DNA of 64,000 nt. It comes from Castanea sativa (Eukaryota; Streptophyta; Magnoliopsida; Fagales; Fagaceae). Positions 35,236-47,106 of this stretch are shown in pieces. Position numbers and translations under genes: made by a program. Location: positions 3,879,001 to 3,943,000 of the forward strand of contig NC_134013.1 of assembly GCF_040712315.1 (NCBI RefSeq), in the 5' to 3' direction. Numbering within the stretch: position 1 is the first letter of the stretch; every line of letters starts with the position of its first letter. A model generated the notes under the pieces. It had not been told where the DNA came from. It made no database searches and worked only from the letters and a program-made list of their open reading frames with translations.

Positions 35236-36072
35236 TTTTCTAATTAAAAGAGAGAGAGGTTTGTGTGTCCTACTTCTGACATGTATAGGAGTATCATTTA
35301 CCAGTTGCCGCAGAGGTAGATACACCTAATAGTGACTAATCATTTGACAGCACCTATCCGTCCGATCAAAGCGCCGCAAAAATTTGCTATGAGTAAGTGT
35401 AGGATGACCGGCCATATATAAATATAACATTCAATACTGCCTAAAATTTAAGTTCTTTTACGTTCCGCCGACACTATGTGTAGACTCTAGATATGGAAGT
35501 TTGAAAAAGAGAGAGAGAGAGAGGAGAGGATAACTGGATAAGGAAGAGAGAATAAAAACAAACGTGTTATTACTATTTCGCTGCATATTTTAGTAAGAGT
35601 AATGTCAATGTGTTCTTATATACTCAAAAAACTTCACATAAATTTTTTTTTTCTACAATGGTTGAAATATTAATTAGTAATAATTGAAATAATTTTTTTT
35701 TTGATGAGAATAATTGAAATAATATTAATTTCATAGTGATTAATCGATAACATTACGGTTAATAACATCAATCATATTATATTATAGCAATCTTGACTCT
35801 AGCTTCGTCACCACTCGATCAGTCATGCCTCGAAAGTGAAGTTTTTGTTTCATTAACTCAATCAATAAAGAGCTACCTTGATAGTAGCCTCAACACCATG
35901 TTAAGAGTTGCTACATCAAATAATTCTTACCTTCAATATATTCTTGAAGTTAGTTGAAAGTTCTAATCGTTGATCATGGATGCGTCATCCATGGAGGAAG
36001 TTCATATAATTGAAAGAGTCCAAACATTCTGGTGTGGTGAAATATTTTCTTTGTAAGTTCTCTAGTCATTGG
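35236..36072. other. Gene-free stretch
   Basis: Contains a GA-rich run at about 35506-35529. No coding or element signal. Confidence 0.55.
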
Positions 36073-36380
36073 GAAGGCTTTCTGTTTGTTTGGAAATAGC
36101 TTTTAGCATTAGTTTTTTACTTTTATATACAGCTTTTTAAAACTTCACAATTTCTTGCATTTTCTCACTTTTTTAAAATTTTTCAAAGTACAAGTATACT
36201 TTACTACACTTTCATTAAGAAGGCTTTCCCTTAGTATTTGTTTGGAAATAGCTTTTAGCATTAGCTTTTTACTTTTATATACAGTTTTTTAAAACTTCAC
36301 AATTTCTTGCATTTTCTCACTTTCTTAAAATTTTTCAAAGTACAAATATATTTTAATACACTTTCAGCAAAAAAACTAGA
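36073..36380. repeat. Tandem duplication, period ~152 bp
   Basis: TTTGGAAATAGCTTTTAGC begins at 36089 and 36241. Both copies continue through ACAATTTCTTGCATTTTC and TTTTTCAAAGTACAA with few differences. The 77-codon frame starting at 36307 lies partly in copy 2 and is not a gene. Confidence 0.9.
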
Positions 36381-38544
36381 TAAACTGTTTTCTAACAGAT
36401 ACTTAGTATTTTTACAATTTTACTATTGGTTTTCCCTGTATAATTATATTTTGCATCGATTATTTCCGCAACTATTTCTTTTACATATTATTGTTGTTGT
36501 CTTCATTAGCCAAAGCCTCAAGCATAATTTAATTAACTAATTACTTGGCTTAAAATTGGTTATTTCATAAAACTGGGGTCTAAAAATCCTAACAAAATTA
36601 TATTAAAATAAATAAATTATAAGATGTAGTGTTAAAAGATAGGTTAAATATAATATATACATATATACACATGTTCAAGACAAGTGAGTAAAACCCATCC
36701 TTGCCTCCATCACCTCGTTGAAACTGTAAAAATTAACATGGAATATAAAGGGATAGGGTGATGCAGATAGGTTGGGAAATTTTTGGCATGCTTTATTAGT
36801 TCAACTTTTATTTTATACATTTGACGGTGAATTTTGTGTTGAATGTTTAGATTGTCAAAAAGTCACTAACTATATAACTGGTAGTCTAAAACGTCCCCTT
36901 ATCGCCAAACCATTACATACTTGCCACATGTCCAGAATCATTGTTTAGTATAGTAATAAAAAATAAAAAATAATTATGATTGTTTATTCAAGTCGGCGAC
37001 TAAAACATGATTTTCTCGGAAATAGGTTAATTTAATCACTAGTCACCGCTCACAAGTCACAACACTGTAATTAAAAAACAGATAAAGAAAGAAACCATAA
37101 AAGTCATTCAATAGCTTTGAACCAAAAGAGATAGCTACTTTTGCTATTTCCACTACCTTGGGGGTTCTTCATTGCGTGGACGGAAAGTCTATCTCAAAAA
37201 CCCAATCCATCTACCACCGACCTCTCTCTCACAAAAATTTGCATCCACTTGTCCACAAAACCAAACTCATCATTATCGCTCACACAAAAGTGTTATATTA
37301 ATTAATTAATTAATTAACATTTAGTTATTACAGTTTGACAAACCTAAATAGACAAATAGCTTTGCAGCAAGGGCAACGGGGCTTGGATTTTGTGTTTGCG
37401 TACTGGAGGCGTAAGCGTAAACATCCACGTCGGTCTTCACATGCCCACTGACCCTCTATACAAACTCGTAGATGCCCTTTCAGACTCATAGAAGGATACA
37501 CCACATATTCAATAATTCATGACAACAAATTTTGCAATTTTTTTTTCCCTGTAATTGTAAGTGATTGATATATAATAAAAGTAATTAAAATTCACCACAT
37601 TAACAAGTTATAAAAAAGATAATTTTGGTTGTGTTGTGTTTTAGAATTGTTGCATCATATAATAATGTATGAATTGAATAACGTTAAAAATGCGAAGAGT
37701 CTTATATTTTCAATGAAAACATTTAGAGTTAAATTTATCATCTCTTAATATTTCAACTTAAGGATGACAAATTAAAATGTCCTTCACTCACTTAACTTGC
37801 ATTGTTCTTGTCTCACTCCATCCCACACAGATTTTCCCTACCCCAAAAGGTGATGAGATGGAGACGAGTTTTGCTCACCCTGCTATATTACCTCCCCCAC
37901 CCCAAATGTATATTTACAATTTCTTTTGAGTACATTTAAATTATATATGCATATAATTTAATCATTTTTATATATATCTTAGTTATAATTTATTTATTTT
38001 TTATACATATTTCATTATCATTTCCAAAATACCTGTCTCTCATTCTCTTTTAGTGCTATTATGGTCGTCATTTTTCTTTATATTTCATCTTTATCTCTTC
38101 AGTGTTCTTATGATTAATAAAACATATCTAATCCATAATGTTCTTATGATTAGCAAAACATCTATAACCCATAATCCAACCATTAAATTTCATCCCTAAT
38201 TGAACTATAGAAAAAAAACATTATATTTTTTACAACTTTTTTCATAATAATTAATACTCAATATCTTTTTTTGTTTCTATTATAATTAGAATCACATCAC
38301 TTCAACATTAATACAACATTAATTTACTTTTTATTACACAACTCATAGTAAGCTATTTTAACAATTGTGACAGCATAGTTTTTCTCTCTTTTAATTTCCT
38401 TTTTCTTTTCTTTTTTTTTTTCTTGTTAATAGACAATTGATAACATACATACAAAATACAGTGCTGTTTTATCATATAACATGCAACAATATATATAGTA
38501 CTATTCTATTATATAAAGAGAGAGAGGGAGAGGTGATGGATTGT
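36381..38544. other. Gene-free stretch, distal upstream region of the ERF gene
   Basis: AT-rich with a TTAA-type run near 37299-37318. A possible DRE core (GTCGGT, ACCGAC on the other strand) lies at 37429-37434, 1.4 kb before the ERF ATG. No gene seen. Confidence 0.55.
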
Positions 38545-38676
38545 GTCGGCCAATTTTGGATTTATCTTTAAGGAAGCTCAACGTGGCGGCCGTACCTAGA
38601 CGACAGACTAGCAGCCAAGTAGGAAACTAAAACTAATGCGCCTTTCCCTCTCTGTATTTTTCTCTCTATATATATA
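38545..38676 (+). promoter_or_regulatory. Putative proximal promoter of the ERF gene
   Basis: GTCGGC (38545-38550; GCCGAC on the other strand, a DRE/CRT core) and ACGTGGC (38581-38587, an ABRE/G-box core) lie 36 bases apart. A TATA run (38667-38676) is about 190 bp before the ATG. The combination suggests cold, drought or ABA control; this is inferred from motifs only. Confidence 0.5.
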
Positions 38677-38714
38677 TGCACCCTCTACATATATACACAA
38701 TTATTGTTTCTGGC

Positions 38715-38777
38715 ATGGGAGGTCTAGTAGTGCTACTTTCGGAAACTGAAAACAGAATCTTCCTGGGTTTGTTTTAG
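38715..38777 (+). promoter_or_regulatory. Possible uORF (20 codons) in the ERF leader
   Basis: ATG with G at -3 and +4 at 38715, about 40 bases after the TATA run, opens MGGLVVLLSETENRIFLGLF and stops at 38777, 86 bases before the main ATG. Only meaningful if the transcript starts before 38715. Confidence 0.4.
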
Positions 38778-38863
38778 TTTTCGTTTTCGTTCTAGGTCAG
38801 AATATATAGTAACAAAGAAAAAAAATATTTTACCTAGTAATAGTTATAGTTTATATTCTAAAG

Positions 38864-39310
38864 ATGGAAGGAGACTTTTCAACAAGCACGGAAAAGCGCA
38901 AGCAAAGGCAACAACAGCAGCAAGAGAAGCCCTATAGAGGAATAAGGATGAGGAAGTGGGGAAAGTGGGTGGCTGAGATTAGAGAACCCAATAAGAGGTC
39001 TAGAATTTGGCTTGGTTCCTATACTACTCCTATTGCGGCGGCGCGTGCTTATGACACCGCTGTGTTTTATCTCCGTGGCCCTTCTGCTCGGCTTAACTTC
39101 CCGGATTTAGTTTTCCATGAAGATGATAATGATGTTCGGGACATGTCTGCGGCTTCTATACGCAAGAAAGCCACCGAAGTTGGAGCTAGGGTCGACGCGC
39201 TGCAAACTTCTCTTCATGCATCATCGCAATCAAAGCCGTCTAGTCGTGCCTCGGAGCCGCCGGATTTAAACGAGTATCCGAACCCAGAAAACTCCGATGA
39301 TGATGATTAA
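38864..39310 (+). CDS. AP2/ERF transcription factor, DREB A-5-like (group II) with EAR motif
   Basis: An intronless 148-residue protein, a usual size for this small group. A basic, Gln-rich N-terminus is followed by one AP2 domain at about 23-80 ([20 protein letters not shown], then [22 protein letters not shown] and ARLNFP). Val36 and Glu41 fall at AP2 positions 14 and 19, the DREB pattern, so binding to DRE/CRT (RCCGAC) is expected. Near the C-terminus D134-L-N-E-Y-P139 is a DLNxxP EAR motif, used to recruit TOPLESS-type co-repressors, and the tail ends in Asp residues. It resembles Arabidopsis ERF008-ERF011 proteins by recall. It is probably a nuclear repressor of stress or growth genes. 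A DRE core in its own promoter allows feedback. An AATAAAG lies at 39675-39681 in the 3' flank. Confidence 0.93.
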   Translation: MEGDFSTSTEKRKQRQQQQQEKPYRGIRMRKWGKWVAEIREPNKRSRIWLGSYTTPIAAARAYDTAVFYLRGPSARLNFPDLVFHEDDNDVRDMSAASIRKKATEVGARVDALQTSLHASSQSKPSSRASEPPDLNEYPNPENSDDDD

Positions 39311-41150
39311 AGAAGCGTTTCAGAATTGGGAGTAAGACTGTCTATCAATCAATTTATCCAAACTTCACCAAAGTGGAAGCTTTTTATGTATCAGAAAAAA
39401 AAGTATTTCTGATGCAAAAAGATGAGAAAAGAAAAAGAAAGAAGGACGAAGTTGATGTTGGGTATGAAAATAGAATCACTACCCGGTTTCTGTTTGATAG
39501 GGATTGATTCTCAGTTGTAACAAGAACTAATCAGCAATAGTTTTTAGTCATAAAATTAGTTTGTTTTTTCTTTTCTTTTCTTCTTATGAACTTGTTTCAT
39601 ATATAGTTTCATATGTTTTTTTTTTTTCTTCTTCTTTCTATGGATGAATCTTCTTTGATATCAATATGTTTGTAATAAAGTTTGGGAAATTTGATGAAAA
39701 CGAAGAAGAATGGCCGTCTAATGAGGGGAACAGCGATGGCCTACCAATTAAAACTTTAATATTCTTTCTTTCCAGTTAGCCAAACTAAAAAATAAGGAGA
39801 TAAGGAGATAAGGCAGAGTAGAGAGCACCAAGAACTGGTACTCATGGCGTGTCTGTGGACACCACAGAAACTATGAAAACTGAAATGAGAGAGAAAGAGA
39901 GAGTATAGTGTATAGTGGTCCTTAATCAGAGAGGTTGTCACCGTCATGACATGGTGGAAGCTTACGAAAGCTTTGTTTGCTAGAGAATGATGTGTGATGG
40001 GTTATGGGCGGTGAGACCCTATTTTTAATATATATATTTTTTTTTTCCATTTTTAATTGTTAAACTTGTTTTTATGTCTTAATTACTGTATCTTTATTAT
40101 GGTAACTATTAGTTTGACTTGTAATTTTTTTTAATTATCGAATAAAAAACTTGGTATCAAATGATTCAAATCCCATTTGAACAAAATTCATTGTAAAGCC
40201 GACGCAAGTATAAAAAAAAGAAACTAATCAGTATCTTGTTTGGATGATATAAAACAGTTTGTCTTAATCCGATGCGAGCACAAAAAAGAAACTAATCAAT
40301 ATCTTGTTAAGATAATACAAAACAGTCTTATTAAATTGTATCACTACTATTAATTTTTGTAGTTAACTAAAATAGAACAATTATGTTTGTCATGTGGTTT
40401 TGTTTAATAGAACAGTTTTGTTGGCATGTGTGTTTGTACCTGCTAGCCTGTGATTTGTATGGTGACCAACAAGGCAACAATGAACCATGCTAAATTGTTT
40501 TCCCATTGGGACGACGGTTCATTTTTTATAGCGGATTTCTCTCTAGCAAAAAATTAGCTGCCCAACTGTACTCGAATCAAAATTTGACTTTCTATTAGTA
40601 TTCACACTTTAAATTAAGTAAATCTACGGGGTTTATGGATCTTATGTCCTTTTATTAATTAATATTGTCGTCATGTTATGTTATGTTATGTTATGTTAAC
40701 CAACTGAAATAACATGCGGCTGCATTTATTTTATTTCCTTTTTCTAATTGGTGTGTGTATACTATGCTTTCGAAAGTTCGGGTTTTGATTCTCAACACTC
40801 AATTGATAATAGTAGCCAATTCGAGAACAACGATTAAAATGCTACAAATAGAGTCATTTTATAATAATATATCTTTGACAACATTTTTTACTTGTCCATC
40901 ACGCTTGTCTGGAACCACACAAAAAAAGAAGAAGTTATTTTCACCCTCGATCAATAGAATAAAGTTAGTATAAAGTATAAACATTTACGTTTATTTAGCA
41001 AGATGTTTGTACGTCCAGCTAATGGAATAACTATGGTGGCAATGGGACCGATACAATTGAATTGATCCATATTTCATATTATGTCAAAGTAAACAGCTTT
41101 TCTTAGTTGAGATTATAGACTTTGCCAAAGTTGCTAATGCCAGCATTTTG

Positions 41151-41152
<2 letters not shown>
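39311..41152. other. Gene-free stretch with two small repeats
   Basis: After the ERF 3' flank, a diverged tandem pair (about 40198-40267 and 40268-40330, each with AAGAAACTAATCARTATCTTG) and a (TTATG)n run at about 40675-40698 were seen. Short frames lack any domain. Confidence 0.6.

Positions 41153-41216
<64 letters not shown>
41153..41216. repeat. (AT)n microsatellite
   Basis: About 64 bases of pure AT repeat. Confidence 0.97.
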
Positions 41217-41219
<3 letters not shown>

Positions 41220-41984
41220 GATTAATTTAATATTATCACATAAATAAAAACTTTCATAATTACAAATCATCATTATAATTTATTTTTGTCACATGTTTTG
41301 TTAGCTAAGAGAAATTAAAACCGTTGTTTTAATTACAATGAAACATTCTATAAAAACATTATGCTTCATAGGTTCATACTTTCTATTTGATTGAATTAGC
41401 TTCGATACTTTCTATACATAAAAAGATATATATGTTTCATTTTTTTGACAAATTCTATGAATCGTCTTTCTATTTAGCGATAGATATTACATATTTCATA
41501 AATATTAATCAAATAGATGTAGTATTTATATAATAAAAATTGTGTCATACATGTTATGATTGTGCTAAGCAAGTGTCCTCTCCTAGCTAAACACTATGTT
41601 AAGAAAAGAGTTCTTATTGCACTATAAGTACATTAAAATCTCTATAATAAAAATTGCATTATGCATTATGGTTTTGTTAAGTGAATTTCCTATGATCCTA
41701 TCCCATTTTTTTTCCTTTAAATATATATTTTTTGGTTTCTCCTTATACCATGTGATATTTATTATGCATATATTGAAATTATTAACATAGTTTACTCTAT
41801 TGTCAAAGTTAAAATAAAAAAATAAAATACTTCTAATATTACAATTTATTAGCAAAAGTTTAAGAAATTTGAAAAGGAGTTTCGTTATTTATTTTGATAA
41901 CCTATTACTATCTTTATTTTAAATATAATTTTGATCATATTTAATGTGTTACCACACATAACTTTCATATATATATATATATAT
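41217..41984. other. AT-rich gene-free stretch
   Basis: Very AT-rich; short hydrophobic frames on both strands at 41596-41855 are chance products of composition. A short TA run ends just before the hairpin at 41985. Confidence 0.6.
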
Positions 41985-42149
41985 TAGTACTAAAGAGACA
42001 AAAAATAAACTTTGAAAATGAGAATGACAATTTACACAAACTTAAAGAGATAAAAATGAGAATGGCAATTTATCCAAATTATATCTCTTTAAGTTTGTGT
42101 AAATTTCCATTCTCATTTTCAAAGTTTATTTTTTGTCTCTTTAGTCCTA
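41985..42149. repeat. Near-perfect 165-bp foldback (68-bp arms)
   Basis: The left arm 41985-42052 (TAGTACTAAAGAGACAAAAA and on) and the right arm 42082-42149 are reverse complements with only three mismatches over 68 bases. The spacer is 29 bases. A transcript would form a long, almost fully paired hairpin. It is probably a young foldback or inverted duplication; a small-RNA precursor is possible but not shown. Confidence 0.92.
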
Positions 42150-42307
42150 AAATTTTACCATTTTTCTCAAGTTTATCTTCTGTCTATTAACATCTAAAAA
42201 TTGTCGCAAAAACAAAATGTGATATGACATTGTTTTGCTGGCTATAAAGACAATATTATAGTTGGTAATGGACGCATGACCGACTTGACAATAATAATAA
42301 TAATGGT

Positions 42308-42337
42308 AGTAGTAGTAGTAGTACTACTACTACTACT
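42308..42337. repeat. Palindromic microsatellite (AGT)5(ACT)5
   Basis: A perfect 30-base palindrome centred at 42322/42323, flanked by ATA-type repeats on the left and AAT repeats on the right. Confidence 0.95.
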
Positions 42338-42349
42338 AATAATAATAAT

Positions 42350-43010
42350 TTATGGAAATAATCGTTCCTTATAAGTTATAAGAAGAGAAATCCTTATTTG
42401 TATGTGGTTCCATTTTTTTTTTTTTATAAAATGAAACAGCTCCACAATTCAGCTAAATATTAACATTCGCTTGGTGATCAATGGCTGTGAAAATTTTCAG
42501 TGGTCTCATCTTTGTCGAATGATATGACAGAAAACTCTATTCAAAGGAATCAGAGTCATTCGATTGCAGGGCCAAGAACATGCCACACTAATTAATTTTA
42601 GTATCCCCATCAAAGCCTATTTATCTCTAACCAGGTGAAGAATTAAGTTCCTGACAAGGATATATATCCTAACCGACAAATTTCTGTCAATGACTAGGAT
42701 CATCTTATCTTAAACTTTTCTAAGGTCCAATTTTGAAGCTAAGAGAACACACCTAAATTAAGTATTTTGTCCTATAGATGAGTACTAGTCTCGGTGGATA
42801 GACTTTTTAGCTCCACATAAACCACTTTTATAGAAGTATAACTAGATGATAGCATTAGACAATTAAATGTGTTTTTAAAGAAATTTGCATTAAATTTAAA
42901 AAAAAATGAAAAAGAAAATTATTATTTATGTACTTCCTGTGCACATTTCTTTAGCACACCTCTCACCCGCAATTTTCATTTTAAATTAAAATTTATCAAC
43001 ATGACAATTA
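42350..43010. other. Gene-free stretch
   Basis: No coding or element signal beyond a poly(T) run near 42413-42425. Confidence 0.55.
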
Positions 43011-43566
43011 GGCTTCGTTTGAGAGTTCATAGAGGAATGGAATGATTATAAGGGAATGAAAAGGAATGAAATGAAATGAAATGTATTTAAGTAAGAGAAA
43101 TGAATGGAATGAAATGAAATTAAGTAACCTCAATTGGATGTTTTAAAATAAAGAAATGGAAAGGAATGAAAATGAATAGAATGAAATGTAAGTAATCTTA
43201 TGTGGGAGTAACATAAAAGGAATGAATTGTAATTATTTTATGACAATATTACTATTAGATCTCCTATTTTAAAATAAAGGGTTGAATATATAGACTAAAA
43301 AATTCAATAAATCTAATTTCATTTCTTTCTATTATTCCCTATTTTAGGGGGAATGAAAATTTGAGGTTTTAAGAAAATAAGGAGGAATGAGTGTTCCTTC
43401 CTACCCATTCAATTCCCCCCCTCCCCAATTAAACTCCCAAATAATGGAAGTGAAGAATATTCTAAAATTATTCTTTTCATTCATTTCCATTTTATAATAT
43501 TCTAAAATTATTCTTTTCATTCATTTCCATTTTATTCCATTCCATTCTCTCCTCTCAAACGAGGCC
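43011..43566. mobile_element. Tourist-like (PIF/Harbinger) MITE with TTA target duplication
   Basis: Begins GGCTTCGTTTGAGAG and ends CTCTCAAACGAGGCC, flanked on both sides by TTA (43008-43010, 43567-43569). The interior is built of GGAATGAAATG-type and ATTCCATTCC-type repeats that can pair. A 43-bp segment (TATTCTAAAATTATTC...) is tandemly repeated near 43457-43535. About 556 bp, non-coding. Confidence 0.9.
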
Positions 43567-43730
43567 TTAGATAAGATATTAACTATGTACATGTGAGGTG
43601 TGCAAAAGGAAGTATGCATAGGAACTTTACAAATAATCAAATTTGTTTAGGAATGGAAAAATATATCCGTAGTCTATACTTAAAAATCCATTTTCGACAA
43701 ACATATATAAATATATTACATCATACTCAG

Positions 43731-43866
43731 TAAGTTTCAGTTAGTTCAACTAGTAAGATTTATTATCGTCGAATAAAAGATCTGAAATTCGATTCTCATC
43801 TATGCCAAAAAATTAATTGGTGTCTTGGTTACCACATACTTAGAAGGCTATCATTGAAAGCCTTTC
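43731..43866 (+). mobile_element. tRNA-type SINE (family 2), second copy
   Basis: Matches the SINE at 22082-22235: TTAGTTCAACTAGTAAGATT (box A area), GAATAAAAGATCTGAAATTCGATTCTC (box B area), then TTGGTGTCTTGGT and GCTATCATTGAAAG. No clear A-tail; its 3' side is followed by a family 1 SINE, and GCTATCGTTGAAAGCCTTTCTCC recurs at about 44077. Confidence 0.75.
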
Positions 43867-43883
43867 TCCTAGTTTCCACACAC

Positions 43884-44054
43884 TTTTTTTTTTTAAATTT
43901 TTTTATATACAAGATAGAAATTCTACTCTAATCTAATCTAAGTGTATATGTGTGTGAAGTTCCCTCTTAGAGACTTGAACCTCAGTCCTTGCCCCCACAC
44001 TCCACAAGTACAAATACTTGTAGAGTGACCATCGCACCAAAGATGTGTGATGAT
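43884..44054 (-). mobile_element. tRNA-type SINE (family 1), copy b
   Basis: T-rich left end (A-tail on the minus strand), box B as GAGACTTGAACC on the plus strand, box A as GTAGAGTGACCATCGCACCA. Imperfect flanking repeats are TAGTTTCCACACAC (43870-43883) and TAGTTTTCAAATAC (44055-44068). Confidence 0.82.
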
Positions 44055-44068
44055 TAGTTTTCAAATAC

Positions 44069-45261
44069 TCAAAAAGCTATCGTTGAAAGCCTTTCTCCCA
44101 ATAAATATCTTATGTATTCGTTGTATGCATATTATAAGCTCAACAAATATCTACGGTTGTATGAGATTCATACATTGTAAAAATGATGAAACATGCATGG
44201 AATGTAGGAGATACCTTCTTCCTTTTCACCGCTTTATTCATTTGGCATAGAGAGTGCCACCTCTTCTCCGAGGCCAACATTAAGCAATAAACAATAACCC
44301 ATTGAAGCACTATCACCAGGTTGTCACTCACTGTGACGAGGTTGTCATTGTCGTAAACAGCCAACTAAAAATTCTACTCATATGGTATTGAGATCGTTTT
44401 TTAGTACTCCACTGATGTGGCAAAAGCTAAGCTGGTAATGCATTCCCACCTGCGAAGGTCTACATCAAGAACAACAACAACAACAAAAATTCATGGTTTT
44501 AAGGAATTTTGTGACACGGATGATAGTTTATACTTCATAGTTTACATATATAACAATTAACATGCTTTCAAGTCTTTTTCCTGTCATAGTTATTTGACAA
44601 CAAAGCATATCACAATGTTGAAGAATTGATTTTGTATTTTCAATTTTTTAATAAAAAAATATACAGTAAAAATGGGGTTCTAATTTAAGACCACTTACAC
44701 TGATACTTGAGAAATTATCATTTGTCTCAATAGTTTAAACTTTTAGAAAAATATAAACTTAATCATTTAACTATTATATCTAAGCTTCTAACATGGAAAT
44801 TATCATTTGTCTCCTTTTTCCTTTTTGTTTCTTTTATTTACTTATTCATCATTAAACCCTTAATATATTCTATATATTTTTCAGTTTGGTTTGAATATAG
44901 AAGATGAATAAACAGTCAAATGTTAGGTCATCGTTGTAGTAACATTCAGACATTATGATATCTTCACAAGGCTGCAACTGCATTATATTCCTTAAGGAAA
45001 AGTTACCTAATATTTTATATGACAATTACTGAATTACAATTCAGTTTATGGAGAAAAAAATAATATCATAATACTTATAGATCTTTGTTTTCTCCATGCT
45101 GTTTAATTTGGACAGTTTATGAGAGTCTGATAAACGTGAGGTCCAATGCCATTAGATCTTCTAGTTACACCCCATTGTAGCAAGAAGCAGTCAGTGCATG
45201 CGCATATGCTAAGAAAAAACTCTAGTAAAACTTAGAATGCACATTGAAAGGTATGTGCATA
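44069..45261. other. Gene-free stretch
   Basis: No coding or element signal. Two overlapping opposite-strand frames of 67-74 codons near 44047-44364 have no domain. Confidence 0.55.
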
Positions 45262-45264
45262 TAA

Positions 45265-46131
45265 GAGCATCCACAGCAGTGGAGCTAAAATTTTAGCAAT
45301 TTAGCTCTACAAAAAGTTACTTTATCTATTTTACCTATACATTTTACAAAATATGATACAGCAGTGGATCTATTTTAGCTTTCAACACACTAAAATAATA
45401 TAAATATTACAATAAAATAATATTTCTATTACACTAAAATAATACACCCACAAAACAAAAAAACACCACAAGTCGGTGAAGATCGCCGAAGAGCAGGTCG
45501 GTGAAGATCGCCGAAGAACAGGTCGACGAAGACCGGCGACGAACAGGCGAAGAACATGTCGGCGAAGATCGGTGCAGAACAGGTCGGCGACGATCGGCGC
45601 AGAACAGGTCGGCGAAGATCGGCGCAGAACAGGTCGGCGAAGATCGGCGACGAACAGGTAAAGAACAGGCGAAGATCGGCGAAGATCGGCGACCAACAGG
45701 CGAAGAACAGGTCGGCGAAGATCGGCGAAGAACAAGTCGGCGAAGACCGGCGAAGAACAGGTCGGCGAGGACCGGCGAAGAACAGGTCGGCGAAGAACAG
45801 GCCGGCAAAGCAGAGAGTAGATGAGGGAGAGACAAAAAAAAAAAAAAAAAGAGAGAGACAAAAGGAAAAACGAAGAAGGAAGAGAAGTCGGAGAGAGTGA
45901 GAAAAAGAAAGAAAGAGAAAACATTTTTTAAATGAAAGAGAGAGAGAGAAATTTAATAAAATAATTTTTTTTTTTAACTTTGAGCTACAGTGCACATCTA
46001 AAGATAGATGTGCACGGTAGCTGGAAGCAAAAAAAATTTTGCTATAGCTCCACTACTGTATCATCAGTTTTAGTGATTGAGAAGCTAAAATATAGCAATA
46101 TAGTAATTTACAACCACTGCTGTGAATGCTC
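45265..46131 (-). mobile_element. Non-autonomous TIR transposon (hairpin family, copy E3) with TAA duplication
   Basis: The left end GAGCATCCACAGCAGTGG and the right end read inward, GAGCATTCACAGCAGTGG, are inverted. TAA flanks both sides (45262-45264, 46132-46134). The hairpin 45983-46022 (AGCTACAGTGCACATCTA paired with TAGATGTGCACGGTAGCT) is near the right end and a purine-rich block lies beside it, so the element is reversed relative to E2 and E4. The middle is a 25-bp minisatellite. No transposase. Confidence 0.88.
45476..45810. repeat. 25-bp GC-rich minisatellite inside E3
   Basis: About 13 irregular copies of a unit such as AACAGGTCGGCGAAGATCGG plus CGCAG, with 18-27-bp variants. The unit length is not a multiple of three, so several frames on both strands stay open (up to 188 codons on the minus strand). 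None is a likely gene. Confidence 0.95.
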
Positions 46132-46134
46132 TAA

Positions 46135-46926
46135 GAGTCACAAGGCAAATCACACAAATCAATTTGCAACTGTTTATCCAACATATACTAATCAATAGCC
46201 CCTTCAAAAGTCAAAGCATACATGGCGCTTCATCCTAGGAATGAGCAGTGCCTCTTAGCTCGCCTGAAATGCAAGGGCCATTCTTGTATTACCTTTTTCT
46301 TTTTTTGGTGAAATGTTGCATCAAGTGGTTTGCCATAATATACGAAGCACTCTTTCAAAAGTGAAAATTTGTGCACGGGTACAACCTTTTTCTTCATACG
46401 ATAGCAACTAGATAGCCATTCAGCCCATGTAAATATTTGTTACACAGAGTATGAAACCATGATCTGACAGATCCATTTGCCAAAGCATATACGAAAGAAT
46501 CTGAAAAAATCAACCTGAATATCAAGTTTTCCTTAACATTTAATTCAATCAAAGGTACAGATAGACACAGCTAGGGGACCAAGATAGGAAAGCTGCAAAA
46601 GGTCATATTTCTTTATGTTGATTGACAGGATCTTTCATCTTCTGTGTCTATGTAGTTCAGAAAATGTCCATTACTCAGAAGAATCAGTGCATACATTAAC
46701 TGGTTATTAACTTATTATATTATCAAGCATGGCAGACGTTATATGTGAGTAAAATGTGGGTGGCGTTACGAACCCACTATAATGTGTACCTAATTAATAA
46801 TTATATGCAATAATGGTGGACAGTTGGAAGAGATACAATAGAATCGCTTGGGATAATTTAATCATATTTAGAAAAGAGCAATTAGTGCACCGGTAAAAAA
46901 AGTAAGTTCATCCAAATTAAGAGGAT
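46135..46926. other. Gene-free stretch
   Basis: No coding or element signal recognised. Confidence 0.55.
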
Positions 46927-47093
46927 TTTTTATTTTTTTTATACAAGATAGAATTTTACTCTAACCTAATCTAAGTGTATATGTATGTGAAACTTTCTCT
47001 TGGAGACTTGAACCCTAGCCCTTGTCTCCTCGCTCCACAAACACTTATATTAGTACTTGTGGAGTGACCATCGCATCAAGAATGTGAGATGGT
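46927..47093 (-). mobile_element. tRNA-type SINE (family 1), copy c
   Basis: T-rich left end, GAGACTTGAACCCTAGCCC (box B, plus-strand view) and GTGGAGTGACCATCGCATCA (box A). Flanks AAATTAAGAGGAT (46914-46926) and AAATTGAGAGAAT (47094-47106) form a 13-bp duplication with two changes. Confidence 0.87.
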
Positions 47094-47106
47094 AAATTGA
47101 GAGAAT

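Noticed and set aside
45382..45995. Long opposite-strand frames (107-188 codons) in the GC-rich block
   Set aside because: All are readings of a 25-bp minisatellite inside a transposon; several frames on both strands are open for the same reason and none has a domain.
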